Origin: Brevibacillus panacihumi
Lineage (GTDB): Bacteria; Bacillota; Bacilli; Brevibacillales; Brevibacillaceae
Reading direction: 5' to 3'
Assembly (NCBI RefSeq): GCF_003710985.1
Contig: NZ_RHHT01000026.1
Location: 124,001-188,000 of the forward strand
Length of the DNA stretch: 64,000 bases
A model generated the notes under the pieces. That model was given only the letters and a program-made list of their open reading frames with translations. It ran no database searches and had not been told where the DNA came from. Of this stretch, positions 34,886-44,981 are shown in pieces (position 1 is the stretch's first letter; each line of letters opens with the position of its first letter). The position numbers and the translations under genes are program-made.

Positions 34886-36958
34886 TTATTCCGCCTTGGG
34901 GGCGTTCAAGATGGTAATCCGTCCCTCAAGCTCCGGAGAGATGGTCGGATGCTTTTGCAAATACTCGTAGAAAGCGTCTCGCAAGTAGCTTTTTGTTTTC
35001 GAGAGCAGCTTCGTCTCGTCCTTCAGCATCGTGAATTTGTCGCCGCCGCCGGTCAGGAAGTCGTTGGCTACAACCTTGTACATCTTCGTCTTGTCGATCG
35101 GCTTGCCGTCGACCGTCACGTCAACGAGACGCGAGCCCGCTTCCTTGGAGGCGTCGAACGTATAGGTCAGTCCGGATACCTGCAAAAACCCGCCGGCTGC
35201 GTTCGGATACCAGGAAAGACTGTGCTCCAGAGCGTTCCACACGGTCTGTCCGCTAGCCTCTACCATAACGACGGTGTTGTCAAACGGCAGAGTCGCGTAC
35301 ACTTCCTCAAGCGTGATGTCGCCTGCGTTTATGCTGGCCCTGATACCCCCGCCATTTTGCAAAGCGATGTCCGCTCCCGTCATCTCCCGCAAGCTGTCAG
35401 CTACCGCATTGCCTAGGTTCGATTCCTTGAGGCGTACGGTTTGGCGCTCGCCATCCAGGGAGACACTTGTCTTGCCAACGACCTCCTTCATCTTGTCATC
35501 CAGTTTCCCGCGATAATCATCGATAATAGCTGCAACTGCTGCATCTTCCTCCAAATTTTCCGTGATGAAAATATGGGCGAAGTTCAAGCCGAGCATCTTG
35601 CCGTTCATCATATTCAGGTTGATCTGGTTCAACACCTCGGCGTGTTTGCCGGGAGAAATCAACCACGTCTCTCCAATGATTTGCGGAAACTCGACTACAT
35701 CCTGTCCGCCGCCGATCTCCACGTCAATCCCGCTTACTTTTGTCGGCAGAATCGGGTTGTCGCCGTGCAAATGCGCCAGCGCTATCACGACATCCGTCTG
35801 GTCCTTCACGGCATCCACCGCTTGCTCGGCAGCTTCAAATTCATTTTGAAAGCTGATCCCCTCGACGTTTTTCGGATGTGTGTAGAAATGGCTTTCGTCA
35901 TCGGTTACACCGATAATCCCGATTTTTACACCGTCGACCTCTTTTATCACATAGGGCTTTAAATAATCGGGATTCGCTTGATTGTAACGTGTATTCGCCG
36001 ACAAAAACGGGAAGGTCGCACGCTTGGCATTGCTCTCAAGGACGGTAAACGGAAAGTCGAAGTCATGGTTGCCGAGAACCATCGCATCGTATTTCATCGC
36101 GTTCATGACATCGATCGTGGACTTGCCCTCGAACAGATTGCCGATATTGGTATTGTAAGGAGCATCTCCACCGTCGACGAGAAGCGTGTTCGGCTGGATC
36201 GCACGCGTGTCGTTAATGATTTTGCTCATATGAGCCAGTCCGCCGATTTCGCGCTTCGCTTCTCCCGGCTTGTAAGGCTCGAGATGGGCATGAATGTCTG
36301 AAGTGGCGAATACGGTTATTACCGTAAAGTCCGGGTTTGCGATCAGCTTGGCCAGTATGTCCGCTGCTTCTTCTCTCGTGATCAGTTCCTCGCTCTTTGC
36401 ATCTTCTTTCGTAGCGATGCCAAGCTCGAGCGCCTTATCCGAGAGATTCACATTTTGCTCGACGCCATAGACCGTACGGACGATCATCTCGATCCATTTG
36501 GATTTGGATATGGCCTGATTCGGCATGTACAAATCGCCGTTCATATCGTCTGCGCGAATTTTCAGTACGCCTTCGATATATTCGGAGCCCCAGTGATGTT
36601 GAATATCGCTTGCTGACGGCATCGTGAACGACTCGTCAATAACCCCCAGCGGATCTTCGTAACGGAACGATTTCTTAAGGCGCGGGTTATCAGCCGGCTG
36701 AGAATGAATGCGCGGCAGCTTAAAAGCGCGAACCAGCATGGCGGCCGCTTCGGCCTTGGTTATATTCCGCTGCGGATGGAACTTGTCGTTGGAGACTACT
36801 ATCCCCTTCTCGTGCAGGAACCGGATCGCTTCTTGATAGGGGGATGCCTGAATATCTTGAAATACGTTTGCAGGTGCAGCGTATACGGATGCGCCCAACG
36901 ATACAGTGAGCGCCAATCCAGCAATACTGCCGACTAGTTTCTTTTTCATGGTAATCAC
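34886..36958 (-). CDS. SLH-domain 5'-nucleotidase/metallophosphoesterase
   Basis: This 690-residue exported enzyme has a signal peptide (LVGSIAGLALTVSLGASVYA), SLH-like repeats in residues 30-200 (FQDIQASPYQEAIRFLHEKG) that anchor proteins to cell-wall polymer, a calcineurin-like metallophosphatase domain (ATSDIHAHLEPY, VDGGDAPYNT, LGNHDFD, ALAHLHGDN), and a 5'-nucleotidase C-terminal domain (NLGNAVADSLREMTGADIALQNGG-type text). It should dephosphorylate nucleotides at the cell surface. GTG 36958 follows AAGGAG by 5 bp; ATG 36949 is the alternative. It stands alone. Confidence 0.92.
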   Translation of the reverse strand: MITMKKKLVGSIAGLALTVSLGASVYAAPANVFQDIQASPYQEAIRFLHEKGIVVSNDKFHPQRNITKAEAAAMLVRAFKLPRIHSQPADNPRLKKSFRYEDPLGVIDESFTMPSASDIQHHWGSEYIEGVLKIRADDMNGDLYMPNQAISKSKWIEMIVRTVYGVEQNVNLSDKALELGIATKEDAKSEELITREEAADILAKLIANPDFTVITVFATSDIHAHLEPYKPGEAKREIGGLAHMSKIINDTRAIQPNTLLVDGGDAPYNTNIGNLFEGKSTIDVMNAMKYDAMVLGNHDFDFPFTVLESNAKRATFPFLSANTRYNQANPDYLKPYVIKEVDGVKIGIIGVTDDESHFYTHPKNVEGISFQNEFEAAEQAVDAVKDQTDVVIALAHLHGDNPILPTKVSGIDVEIGGGQDVVEFPQIIGETWLISPGKHAEVLNQINLNMMNGKMLGLNFAHIFITENLEEDAAVAAIIDDYRGKLDDKMKEVVGKTSVSLDGERQTVRLKESNLGNAVADSLREMTGADIALQNGGGIRASINAGDITLEEVYATLPFDNTVVMVEASGQTVWNALEHSLSWYPNAAGGFLQVSGLTYTFDASKEAGSRLVDVTVDGKPIDKTKMYKVVANDFLTGGGDKFTMLKDETKLLSKTKSYLRDAFYEYLQKHPTISPELEGRITILNAPKAE

Positions 36959-37039
36959 AGCAGCTCCTTGTAGGTAAAAATATGTACATATACGATGGTC
37001 CCATAGCTCTGTTAAGGCCGTGTTAACGCTATATGAAAT

Positions 37040-40000
37040 TTAGGGAGAGCGTTTGCAAACATGAAAAGAAACCTTTGTCCCCGCACCTGGTGTACTTTGG
37101 ATACGAAGTCCTGTTCCGAAGTGGCGTTTTAATCGTTGATCCGTATTAATCAATCCTACTCCGGCCCTTCCATCTGCTTTTCTCTCCAATATTCGCTGCA
37201 ATTGAACGTCGTCCATTCCGATCCCGTCGTCTTCTACTGATATCTCTGCATGCGTTGCATGGACGGAAATCCGAATCAGAATTTTGCCTCCTCGCGCGCG
37301 CTTCATAATGCCGTGTCGAATCGCATTTTCCACTAAAGGCTGGATCGTAAGAAATGGGATGTGCAAATCCTCGCAGTCATCGATCTCCCACACAACCTGC
37401 AGCCTTTCTTCGAATCGAACCTTTTCAATGTATAGATAAGAGCGCACTAGACCCAGTTCATTCTCGATCGGAACAGCTTCATCCATATTTTGGAATTCGA
37501 ATTTATTCCTCAAATAATTGCTGAACTCATCCAGCAAGCTACGCATCTTATTCAAATCAATGTCGCTTAAAGCGGTTACCGCATTTAATGCATTGAATAT
37601 AAAATGTGGCTGGATTTGCGCTTGCAGCCATGCGGCTTCTAATCGCACTTGTTCCCGAACCATCTGTCTGATCGCTGTCAGCGAATCAATTCGCGATCGT
37701 ATTTCCAATGCTTCCACGGGCTTTGTCACATAATCATTTGCACCCGCTAAAAAGCCGCTTTGAATATCCTTCGGTTGGCTTCTCGCAGTAAGGAGCAAAA
37801 CTGGGAGCTCTGTATGTGCAAACCGTTTGCGAATGATTCGTGTCAGCTCATAGCCAGACATCTGCGGCATCATAATGTCAGAGATGACGAGATCCCATTC
37901 CTGCGTATCCAGGATCGCCAACGCTTCTTTCCCGCTCGTAACCATCGAGATCTCGTATTCCTCTGGCGGCATTATCGCTTCAAGCACTTGAAGGTTGACG
38001 GGATCATCATCAACGATTAATATTCGCGGACGATGACGGTTCAGTTCTGGGAAGGTTGTTTGCGTTGCAGCTGGCGGGCTTTCCACTTCTTCCCGATCAA
38101 GCTGAAGGGGCATAGATGGCAATGCTGCTTGTTCGATTGTCTTCAAAACATCTTTTTCTTCCTCCGCTTTCACATCTGCCAGCTGTAATGAAAATCTGAA
38201 TTCTGAGCCTTCTCCCAAAACAGAGGATACTTCCAACGTCCCCCCATGAAGCTCAACCAGTTGCTTGCTAATGCTTAACCCTAGCCCAAATCCTCCTTCA
38301 ATCATGGTCTCACTGTAGCTGGCTTGCTCATACGGACGGAAGAGGCGCTTTTGCATCTCCTCATCCATCCCAACCCCGGTATCGGTAACCACAATATACG
38401 CTCTTCCGTCCTTTGCAAAAGCTTGAATCGAAATTTCCCCTTCATGTGTAAATTTCACGGCATTATGCAGCAAATTGAAGATGATCTGAATCACCCGATT
38501 TTCATCTGCAAGCACGGGAGGAAAATCATCAGGAATTTGATTCACCATTTTTACAGGCTTTACTTCCGTATCATATTGCAGCATATCGAGAACTCCGGTC
38601 ACGATTGGCTGAATCAAAATGACTTTTTTCTGTATACGCGGGTTGCCTTCCCGCAAGCTCATCACATCTATCAAATCATTTAAAATCAATGTCAGCCGGC
38701 GTCCTACAGCCAAAACCGTTTCAAGCTCTTTGATACTCCTCTCCTGCAACAAATGCCGCTCCCTTTTTAAAACCGATTGTGACATGTTCAAAATGCCGTG
38801 AAGCGGATTTTTAAACTCATGTGACGTGTTTGCCAAAAATTGATCTTTATGGTCATTCATTCTTTGCAATGTGGCAGCAAGGCTCTTGGTGTTCGCGTGC
38901 ATGTGAAAATAATCATGAAACCATACAGAGGCAAAACAGCCCATCGAAATAATCAGATCAAACGGATAGTTGACCACACTCAAACCACTTTCCCGCCAGA
39001 TTAACATCCAAACTAAATGGTGGAGCAGCGCTAGAATGGAGATGAGCAGCAGGAGATGGCTCTTGATATCCTTCATGACTCTTTTCAAGATGGCAATAAT
39101 CGTGATCATTGTTGCAATACTGACCAATAGAAAATACACCGGGAAGAGCATGATGATCTGATCAGGAGCCAAAAGAAACGTAATGCCTGCAGTCCCCACA
39201 CTCATTGCCGTATAAACGGGATAGATCCTCCTCCAATAAGCCAGTTCGCGATGATCGGTACACTCCAGCAGCGCATAGAAGCCTATAATGAGAGCAGCAT
39301 TGGATATCCGAAAATCCCAATCATAGCCGATGTAAAACAATAGATGAAACAGCTTCTCATCGCTGCTGAATACATTAGAAAGTGCTGTACACAGTGTCAG
39401 CAATGAAAAATAAAGCAGCTTCTTTTCCCGATTTCCCAATAAAAACAATATGAGTGAATAGCCAGCGTGCACGAGAAAGATAACAACCGCCAGAAGCTGC
39501 ATCGATATGGAGACTTTCATTTCCTTGGCAATGGCTTCTTCTGAACCAAATTTGATGGAGCGAATAATGCCGCTGCCTCGACTATCTCTATAATTTGCCG
39601 CCTGAATCACCAGTTCGATTACGCCGTTTTCATCTGCCGCGAAGGTGGTAGAATAGGGCAGATTTTTCGCCATATATTCCTCTTTTGTTGTTGCTACCCT
39701 CCCGGATTTGGCAAGCAATCGTCCATTTACATACAATTCTGAGGAAGAGCGCACACTGGGTACTCGAATACTATAGTTAAGGTCCTTTTCCGGATTTACA
39801 TAAAGCCGCAGGCGATAGGATCCATATCCGTATGGAGTTGGCTTTTCCGGATGTAAAGCTTCATTCCATCCTCCCGGAACCTGAATCAGCGTTGGCTCAT
39901 TCCCGCCTGATACTGGCTGCCGACTACCGTCAATCAACCATTGTGAGGGATAAAATTCCCATTCCCCATCGAGCATGAGAATGTCGCCGTCTTCTGCATT

Positions 40001-40138
40001 CCAATCACGCAAATCGAGTTGACCATTCTGAATGGCCGTCTGTTTTTCATCATGGAAAATTTCCATCCACAACATGCGCGAGCCGGATAACACGATGACG
40101 ATTGCCACTAGCAATAATAGAATTTGGCTTTTTTTCAT
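37040..40138 (-). CDS. Giant hybrid sensor kinase with two kinase modules
   Basis: The 1032-residue protein has an N-terminal outer domain (about 40-200, 7TMR-DISM type), seven to eight membrane helices (210-405), a HisKA box with His440 (NTSHEFKNPLHGIL), an ATPase domain (NLLHNAVKF near 555, FGLGLSISK near 617), a receiver with Asp754 (ISDIMMPQ), and then a LytS/His_kinase box with His845 (QIQPHFIFNALN) plus a second ATPase domain (PLVENAIRHG, GVGLINTDQRL). It therefore holds two histidine-kinase modules joined by a receiver. Output through a separate regulator is expected but none is adjacent. No good ribosome site was seen before ATG 40138. Confidence 0.9.
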   Translation of the reverse strand: MKKSQILLLLVAIVIVLSGSRMLWMEIFHDEKQTAIQNGQLDLRDWNAEDGDILMLDGEWEFYPSQWLIDGSRQPVSGGNEPTLIQVPGGWNEALHPEKPTPYGYGSYRLRLYVNPEKDLNYSIRVPSVRSSSELYVNGRLLAKSGRVATTKEEYMAKNLPYSTTFAADENGVIELVIQAANYRDSRGSGIIRSIKFGSEEAIAKEMKVSISMQLLAVVIFLVHAGYSLILFLLGNREKKLLYFSLLTLCTALSNVFSSDEKLFHLLFYIGYDWDFRISNAALIIGFYALLECTDHRELAYWRRIYPVYTAMSVGTAGITFLLAPDQIIMLFPVYFLLVSIATMITIIAILKRVMKDIKSHLLLLISILALLHHLVWMLIWRESGLSVVNYPFDLIISMGCFASVWFHDYFHMHANTKSLAATLQRMNDHKDQFLANTSHEFKNPLHGILNMSQSVLKRERHLLQERSIKELETVLAVGRRLTLILNDLIDVMSLREGNPRIQKKVILIQPIVTGVLDMLQYDTEVKPVKMVNQIPDDFPPVLADENRVIQIIFNLLHNAVKFTHEGEISIQAFAKDGRAYIVVTDTGVGMDEEMQKRLFRPYEQASYSETMIEGGFGLGLSISKQLVELHGGTLEVSSVLGEGSEFRFSLQLADVKAEEEKDVLKTIEQAALPSMPLQLDREEVESPPAATQTTFPELNRHRPRILIVDDDPVNLQVLEAIMPPEEYEISMVTSGKEALAILDTQEWDLVISDIMMPQMSGYELTRIIRKRFAHTELPVLLLTARSQPKDIQSGFLAGANDYVTKPVEALEIRSRIDSLTAIRQMVREQVRLEAAWLQAQIQPHFIFNALNAVTALSDIDLNKMRSLLDEFSNYLRNKFEFQNMDEAVPIENELGLVRSYLYIEKVRFEERLQVVWEIDDCEDLHIPFLTIQPLVENAIRHGIMKRARGGKILIRISVHATHAEISVEDDGIGMDDVQLQRILERKADGRAGVGLINTDQRLKRHFGTGLRIQSTPGAGTKVSFHVCKRSP

Positions 40139-40363
40139 TTGGTCTATTTAGCGATTGTTTCGCCAAGAAGTGCCCCTCTCTTCATAAAGTGTAAGCTCTT
40201 GCATGCCAAGATATGTAAGAAAAACCTTCTCTATTAAGTTACCATAGAGAAACGGCCGGTAGCGTGCAACTCCGTGAATTTTATGAAAAAAATGTTCTTG
40301 AATCTTCTTGCCGAATAATGAAGATACGTCAGAAAATGGCGATCAATAAAGAGGGGGCATACA

Positions 40364-40911
40364 TATGCTGGCGGGGAAAAACGTGACTCTGCGAATGATC
40401 CAAGAAGAGGATTTGCCAGAAATGCTTCATTTGATGAATGACTTGCAGCATAGGGGACTATCTGGGGGTCGAGCTGCATCATGAAACCAAGATTCAAAAG
40501 TACTATGCGGATGCAGGATTTTGGGAAAATGATTTTGGCAGAATGCTCATCGTAGACAAATCTGGCCGATTGTTGGGAAGTATAACCTTCTTCAAAGGAG
40601 TGGGTGACAGCGAAGGCTATGAAATCGGCTTCCAGATATATAAAAAAGAAGATCGTGGGAAAGGGTATGCTACGGAGGCGCTCCAGTTGTTTTGTTCTTA
40701 TTTATTTGACTTAAAACCCATACAGCGCCTTCAGATTTGTACAGCAAAGGAAAATGCAGGCGCCAGGAGAATGGCTGAAAAATGCGGGTTTGTCTTCGAG
40801 GGAACGATGAGAAGGGCGTTTTTTGCCCGGGGGAAGTATCATGATTTGGATTTTTTGTCTTTGTTAAGGGAAGAATGCACGCCGCTTAAGGATGTCTTGG
40901 CGAAAGAATAA
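40364..40911 (+). pseudogene. GNAT acetyltransferase, single frameshift
   Basis: ATG 40364 starts LAGKNVTLRMIQEEDLPEML and the frame ends soon after LQHRG. Another frame continues GDYLGVELHHETKIQKYY to a normal GNAT ending with EIGFQIYKKEDRGKGYATEAL and NAGARRMAEKCGFVFEGTMRR (RimJ/RimL type). One G fewer in the run at about 40452-40456 would explain the break. It is either a recent pseudogene or a homopolymer sequencing error. Confidence 0.8.
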
Positions 40912-40957
40912 GTGCTTCTGATGTCCATACCCAGGTTTTGAGTTCCCTGATTTCAAA

Positions 40958-40998
40958 AAAGGGGCTGCGCCAAAAAATCGGCTAGCCCCATTTTTTCA
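40958..40998. terminator. Bidirectional terminator
   Basis: AAAAGGGGCT and AGCCCCATTTTTT arms with inner GCC/GGC pairs separate the acetyltransferase gene from the convergent ABC operon. Confidence 0.75.
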
Positions 40999-41046
40999 TG
41001 TACGCAGCACTATCCGGACACCCGCAAAATCCTGCGCTTCACAACC

Positions 41047-41787
41047 CTACGCCTGTTTCAACGTACGCGCCAAGAACTCCTTCGTCCGCTCCTGCGTCGG
41101 ATGATTGAAGATCTGGTCTGGACTTCCTTCTTCTGCAATGACGCCCTTGTCCATAAACACCACACGATCAGAGACATCCTTCGCAAACTCCATCTCATGC
41201 GTCACGATCAGCATGGTGAGACCAGATCCAGCTAGCTCCTTCATGACCTTCAGCACTTCTCCGACCATCTCCGGGTCAAGCGCAGATGTCGGTTCGTCAA
41301 ACAGCATCACATCCGGGTCCATGGACAGCGCCCTGGCAATGGCCACCCGCTGCTTTTGTCCACCGGACAGCTGCTTTGGTTTCGCGTTGATGTATTTGTC
41401 CATCCCGACGACCTGCAAATACTTCATCGCGACCTTCTCTGCCTCTTCCCTAGAGCGCTTCAGCACTTTTACTTGCCCCACCACGCAGTTGTTCAATACA
41501 TTGTAGTTATTGAACAGGTTAAACTGCTGGAACACCATCCCGAGATGTCTGCGGTAAGCGAAAATATCATGCTTCTCGTCCAGGATGTTTTCGCCGCGAT
41601 AGATGATTTGACCGCCGCTTGGCTTTTCCAGGAGATTGATGCAGCGAAGAAGGGTGGATTTCCCAGATCCCGAGGACCCGATAATCGAGACGACTTCCCC
41701 TTTGTGCACGGAAAAATTAATGTCCCGGAGTACCTGATGGGTTCCAAAAGACTTGTTCAGATGCTGGATATCAATGATGGTCTCCAT
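41047..41787 (-). CDS. Amino-acid ABC importer ATPase, probably for lysine
   Basis: This 246-residue polar-amino-acid ATPase has Walker [11 protein letters not shown]-loop FQQFNLF, signature LSGGQKQR and Walker [17 protein letters not shown] 41787 follows AAAGGAGGAG and decides the start over the longer open frame. It is the last gene of the operon binding protein-permease-ATPase. The lysine riboswitch at the head of the operon points to lysine as substrate. Confidence 0.92.
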   Translation of the reverse strand: METIIDIQHLNKSFGTHQVLRDINFSVHKGEVVSIIGSSGSGKSTLLRCINLLEKPSGGQIIYRGENILDEKHDIFAYRRHLGMVFQQFNLFNNYNVLNNCVVGQVKVLKRSREEAEKVAMKYLQVVGMDKYINAKPKQLSGGQKQRVAIARALSMDPDVMLFDEPTSALDPEMVGEVLKVMKELAGSGLTMLIVTHEMEFAKDVSDRVVFMDKGVIAEEGSPDQIFNHPTQERTKEFLARTLKQA

Positions 41788-41807
41788 AGTCGCTCCTCCT
41801 TTCCCTG

Positions 41808-42539
41808 TTATCGCGCTTCCAGATGCGTTTCCGTCATCTTGTAGTTCTCTGGGCCATCCAGCTTCCGCTCGAGGTAACGGAGTACTCTGGAGACGATCAC
41901 CGTCATGATAAAGTAAATCGCGCAAGCTACGAAGAACGTCTCAAAATACCGGAAGTTGTTCCCCGAGATCGATTTTGTGGTGAAATACAGCTCCGTTACC
42001 GAAATCACGTTCAGTACAGACGTATCCTTGATATTGATCACGAATTGATTCCCCGTCGCCGGCAAGATATTGCGAATGACCTGCGGCAATACGACGTGAA
42101 ACATCGTTTGCAGATGGTTCATCCCGATCGCTTGAGCGGCTTCGTATTGGCCTTTGTCGACGGAAACGATGCCGCCGCGAACAATCTCTGCCATATACGC
42201 GCCTGTATTGATCGACACGATAAAGAGTGCGGCAAACATCCGATCCATATCCATGCCAAACGCTAATGCAGAACCGTAATAGATGACCATCGCTTGCACG
42301 ATCATCGGTGTTCCCCGGAAGAATTCGATATAAGTGGAGAAAAGGGCATTGATCACTTTCAGACTGATTCGCTTGACTCCACGTTCAGGAAGCGGAATCG
42401 TGCGGATTACCCCAGCCAACAGCCCGATCACGGCCCCCAGTATGGTACCGATCAAGGCGATATACAGTGTGGTCCCCGCTCCCTTCAGGAACATGGGCCA
42501 GTTTTCGGAAAGTATTCTGACAATCCAATCAAAACTCAT
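41808..42539 (-). CDS. Amino-acid ABC importer permease, probably for lysine
   Basis: The 243-residue protein is a HisM/GlnP-type permease with about five helices and the ATPase contact motif [21 protein letters not shown]. It would form the membrane channel with the ATPase encoded 20 bp downstream. ATG 42539 follows GGAGG. Only one permease gene is present, so a homodimer is likely. Confidence 0.92.
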   Translation of the reverse strand: MSFDWIVRILSENWPMFLKGAGTTLYIALIGTILGAVIGLLAGVIRTIPLPERGVKRISLKVINALFSTYIEFFRGTPMIVQAMVIYYGSALAFGMDMDRMFAALFIVSINTGAYMAEIVRGGIVSVDKGQYEAAQAIGMNHLQTMFHVVLPQVIRNILPATGNQFVINIKDTSVLNVISVTELYFTTKSISGNNFRYFETFFVACAIYFIMTVIVSRVLRYLERKLDGPENYKMTETHLEAR

Positions 42540-42612
42540 GTTTGTCCTCCATTTCATCGTCCTTTTTTGCTGCTGTCAGGCTTGGGAGGGACTCTCGACT
42601 CTAGTCAGTTAA

Positions 42613-42640
42613 AACCGACTGCATCATGATGCAGCCGGTT
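42613..42640 (-). terminator. Intra-operon hairpin after the binding-protein gene
   Basis: AACCGGCTGCATC and GATGCAGTCGGTT arms are followed by TTAAC on the minus strand. Such hairpins usually lower expression of the permease and ATPase relative to the binding protein. Confidence 0.7.
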
Positions 42641-42651
42641 TCTCGACTCGA

Positions 42652-43506
42652 TTATTGTGCTGCTGGCTGGTTCTTGATAGCAGCATCCATGATTTGGGTG
42701 CGCTCTTCTTCAGAGAGGCCTGCCAATGCTTCATTGATTTTTTGGGTCAATTCGCTGCCTTTTTGTACACCTACAGCAATCGCTGTATCATCTTCGGAGG
42801 TTTGGAAGCCGTCTTTGAATTCCACCATCACGAAGTTCGGATTCGCTGCTGCTGCACTCACGGCTTCCGGACGCTCAGACACGTATCCATCGATCACGCC
42901 GGATTCCAGTGCTACACGCATCGCAGGGAAGTTGTCCAATGCCGGCTGCTGTTCCACTCCTTCAATTTGCGGAATCACGGAGTAGTGGAAGGTGTTCAAT
43001 TGCGCTGTTACTTTCGCTCCTTTGAAGTCCTGGATCGAAGTCGCGCCTTCGTATTTGCTGCCTTTTTTCACAACCATCACCAGGTTGGATTTGTAGTAGT
43101 TGTCGGAGAAGTCGATCGTTTCTTTACGCTCCGCAGTTGGCGACATACCCGCGATGATCGCATCGATTTTGCCAGAGGTTAAAGCGGGAACCAGACCGTC
43201 CCATTCTGTTTTCACGATGACCAATTCTTTCCCCAGGCTTTGCGCGATTTTCTTGGCGATTTCCACATCGTAGCCGCCCGCGAATTCGGAGCTGCCATCG
43301 ATTTTGACGGCACCATTGGAATCGTCCATTTGCGTCCAGTTGAATGGCGGATAGCCCGCTTCCAGACCGACTTTAAAAGTAGCATCTCCAGCAGGTGCTT
43401 GCGCTGGCTCTGCTGCTGGACTGCTGCTGCTCGTGCTTGTCCCGCACCCGGTTAAGAGGATCATAGCTGATAGAAAGATCGCGATAAAAGATGACTGTTT
43501 TTTCAA
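42652..43506 (-). CDS. Amino-acid ABC importer binding lipoprotein, probably for lysine
   Basis: This 284-residue lipoprotein has lipobox LLTGC (Cys21), a Ser/Pro linker and a family 3 solute-binding fold (GLEAGYPPFNW, GYDVEIAKKIAQSLGK, DAIIAGMSPTAERKETIDFS). It captures an amino acid outside the membrane. Its mRNA leader is a lysine riboswitch, so lysine is the likely ligand. It is the first gene of the operon. Confidence 0.93.
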   Translation of the reverse strand: MKKQSSFIAIFLSAMILLTGCGTSTSSSSPAAEPAQAPAGDATFKVGLEAGYPPFNWTQMDDSNGAVKIDGSSEFAGGYDVEIAKKIAQSLGKELVIVKTEWDGLVPALTSGKIDAIIAGMSPTAERKETIDFSDNYYKSNLVMVVKKGSKYEGATSIQDFKGAKVTAQLNTFHYSVIPQIEGVEQQPALDNFPAMRVALESGVIDGYVSERPEAVSAAAANPNFVMVEFKDGFQTSEDDTAIAVGVQKGSELTQKINEALAGLSEEERTQIMDAAIKNQPAAQ

Positions 43507-43622
43507 GATTGTTCTCTCCTTTTGATTTTTCAGATGATGATAGGAAAACTTTGTCGGCCCCGTTTGGTGACAGGAACTATGATTTGCTAATGCTGCTAAA
43601 ATGAGTGCAACTTTAAAGAAAA

Positions 43623-43655
43623 CGCAAAAAGCGGCCTGAGAAAGTCTCAGGCCGC
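43623..43655 (-). terminator. Riboswitch expression-platform terminator
   Basis: GCGGCCTGAGA and TCTCAGGCCGC form a perfect 11-bp stem with a 3-base loop and a following TTTTTGCG on the minus strand. It lies between the lysine aptamer and the binding-protein gene. Confidence 0.9.
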
Positions 43656-43690
43656 ACTATTTCCATAGTTCTTCCATAAACCTCCCTTTT

Positions 43691-43892
43691 AACCCAAATG
43701 AGATAGCTCAACTCAATAAATCGGGGAATTTATTGAGACAGTCCTGCAGCTATTAACTGCAGACCCAGCATGTAATACCGAGCATATTACAAGCTTCGGC
43801 GACATTTCCTTCTCCCTGGCATCATCGTTTTCTCGCACTCCACCAAGGACTGTTAAATATCGCGCCTCTACCTCACTGTAAAAGTGAGGTCT
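43691..43892 (-). promoter_or_regulatory. Lysine riboswitch (L-box)
   Basis: On the minus strand the leader shows the conserved lysine-aptamer pieces in order: TAGAGGCGCGA, GGAGAAGG, GTCGCCGAAGC, CGGTATTACATGCTGG, GACTGTCTCAATAAATT and GAGCTATCTCATT. The last pairs with the first to form P1. A terminator at 43623-43655 follows. Lysine binding should stop transcription of the importer operon. Confidence 0.93.
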
Positions 43893-43909
43893 TATTAAAT
43901 TTGTTTATC

Positions 43910-43938
43910 AGTATACTATTTTTTGAGGGGGGCGTCAA
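43910..43938 (-). promoter_or_regulatory. Sigma-A promoter of the lysine importer operon
   Basis: TTGACG (43933-43938) and TATACT (43910-43915) are 17 bp apart on the minus strand, ending just before the riboswitch. Confidence 0.85.
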
Positions 43939-43950
43939 GATTGAAGTCCT

Positions 43951-44415
43951 TTAGTATTCTCCTTTGATGACAAAAAACGAGCCCCGAATGGTTCCAGCCA
44001 GCTTCGACTTCTGTCTGGCAAACTTAAATTTCTCTTCCAGCTCCTTCGGTACCTCCATCCCCTCGGAAAGCTTAAAGCCAACAGCCCGCTTCTTCGGGTC
44101 ATCAACCGTATACATGACATTGAGTCCCAGACCATCCTCATAAAAGACGTAGGCAAATTGGATATTTTCCACTTGAAAGCGCGAGGTCTCCAAAGGTTTG
44201 GCCGAAAACTCAATACCGCGTTCTTCTTTCAAAACCCGATTCACATAATCAAGGGTCTCCTGGCTTTCGCTGGCTGGTACAACCGTAAATTCATGCTTGT
44301 ATTTGTTCATAAAGTAGCGGGCTTCATTCGCACGCAAACCAGCAAGCGCTTCTGCTACTGGGGAAGACTCCAAACCAACCGTAGACACATTTTTAAAATC
44401 AACCACGTAGGACAA
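43951..44415 (-). CDS. Hypothetical protein
   Basis: I do not recognise this protein of about 154 residues. It is a soluble, charged protein with no signal peptide, ending KLAGTIRGSFFVIKGEY. The ATG at 44421 lies one base after AGGAGG, too close; the TTG at 44415 has spacing 7 and is the better start. It lies 86 bp downstream of the GyrI-like gene in the same direction. Its stop lies close to the lysine operon promoter. Confidence 0.65.
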   Translation of the reverse strand: MSYVVDFKNVSTVGLESSPVAEALAGLRANEARYFMNKYKHEFTVVPASESQETLDYVNRVLKEERGIEFSAKPLETSRFQVENIQFAYVFYEDGLGLNVMYTVDDPKKRAVGFKLSEGMEVPKELEEKFKFARQKSKLAGTIRGSFFVIKGEY

Positions 44416-44501
44416 GTTCATGCCTCCTAAAAGTTTTCGAGAATAACTTCTTAGAACCTACTTCGGGGAAAACTCGCATCGAAAGCATTCGCTTTCCCTC
44501 A

Positions 44502-44981
44502 TTATTTCCTAACAACCGGAATCCAGATTTCACCGACTACCAAGCCGTCCCGCATCCCCATGTCGACCGTTGTATTTGGCCCGCCGACATAGGCAAAATC
44601 TTTTGCTTCTGGCAAGACTTGACCAAAGGCAATGCCCGTAAGCATATTGCTCAACTCATCAAACGTCTTCCCTTCCCCTTTCACAACCAGATATTCTCCT
44701 TTGGGGAATTGGATCACTCTGGTTGCTTCTGGCAGCGTTGCCTCTGTCATGACGCCAGCATAATGCATCATCTTGCTATTTACCGCTTCGTTTACGGCAA
44801 AGATATAGTCGTTTGTGGCGACGGTCTTTAACGTGTCCAGCCTTCCATCTTGCTTGATAGCCGACCAAAAGTCTGCTTTCTCCTTGGTTATTCCAGCAAA
44901 GTCTCTGTAATCGCTCTGAAGCTCAATTCCAATCCCTAAAACCGTAAAGCCATCTTTTTCTTCCAAAGTAAAATCTGCCAT
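44502..44981 (-). CDS. GyrI-like effector-binding domain protein
   Basis: This 159-residue protein looks like a free-standing GyrI/AraC-type effector-binding domain (FTVLGIGIELQ, DFWSAIKQDGRLDTL, FPKGEYLVVKGEGKTFDEL, ending VGEIWIPV). Such domains bind small hydrophobic compounds. AGGAGG precedes the ATG. It is divergent from a WYL regulator 111 bp away, which probably controls it; that pairing is common. Confidence 0.75.
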   Translation of the reverse strand: MADFTLEEKDGFTVLGIGIELQSDYRDFAGITKEKADFWSAIKQDGRLDTLKTVATNDYIFAVNEAVNSKMMHYAGVMTEATLPEATRVIQFPKGEYLVVKGEGKTFDELSNMLTGIAFGQVLPEAKDFAYVGGPNTTVDMGMRDGLVVGEIWIPVVRK

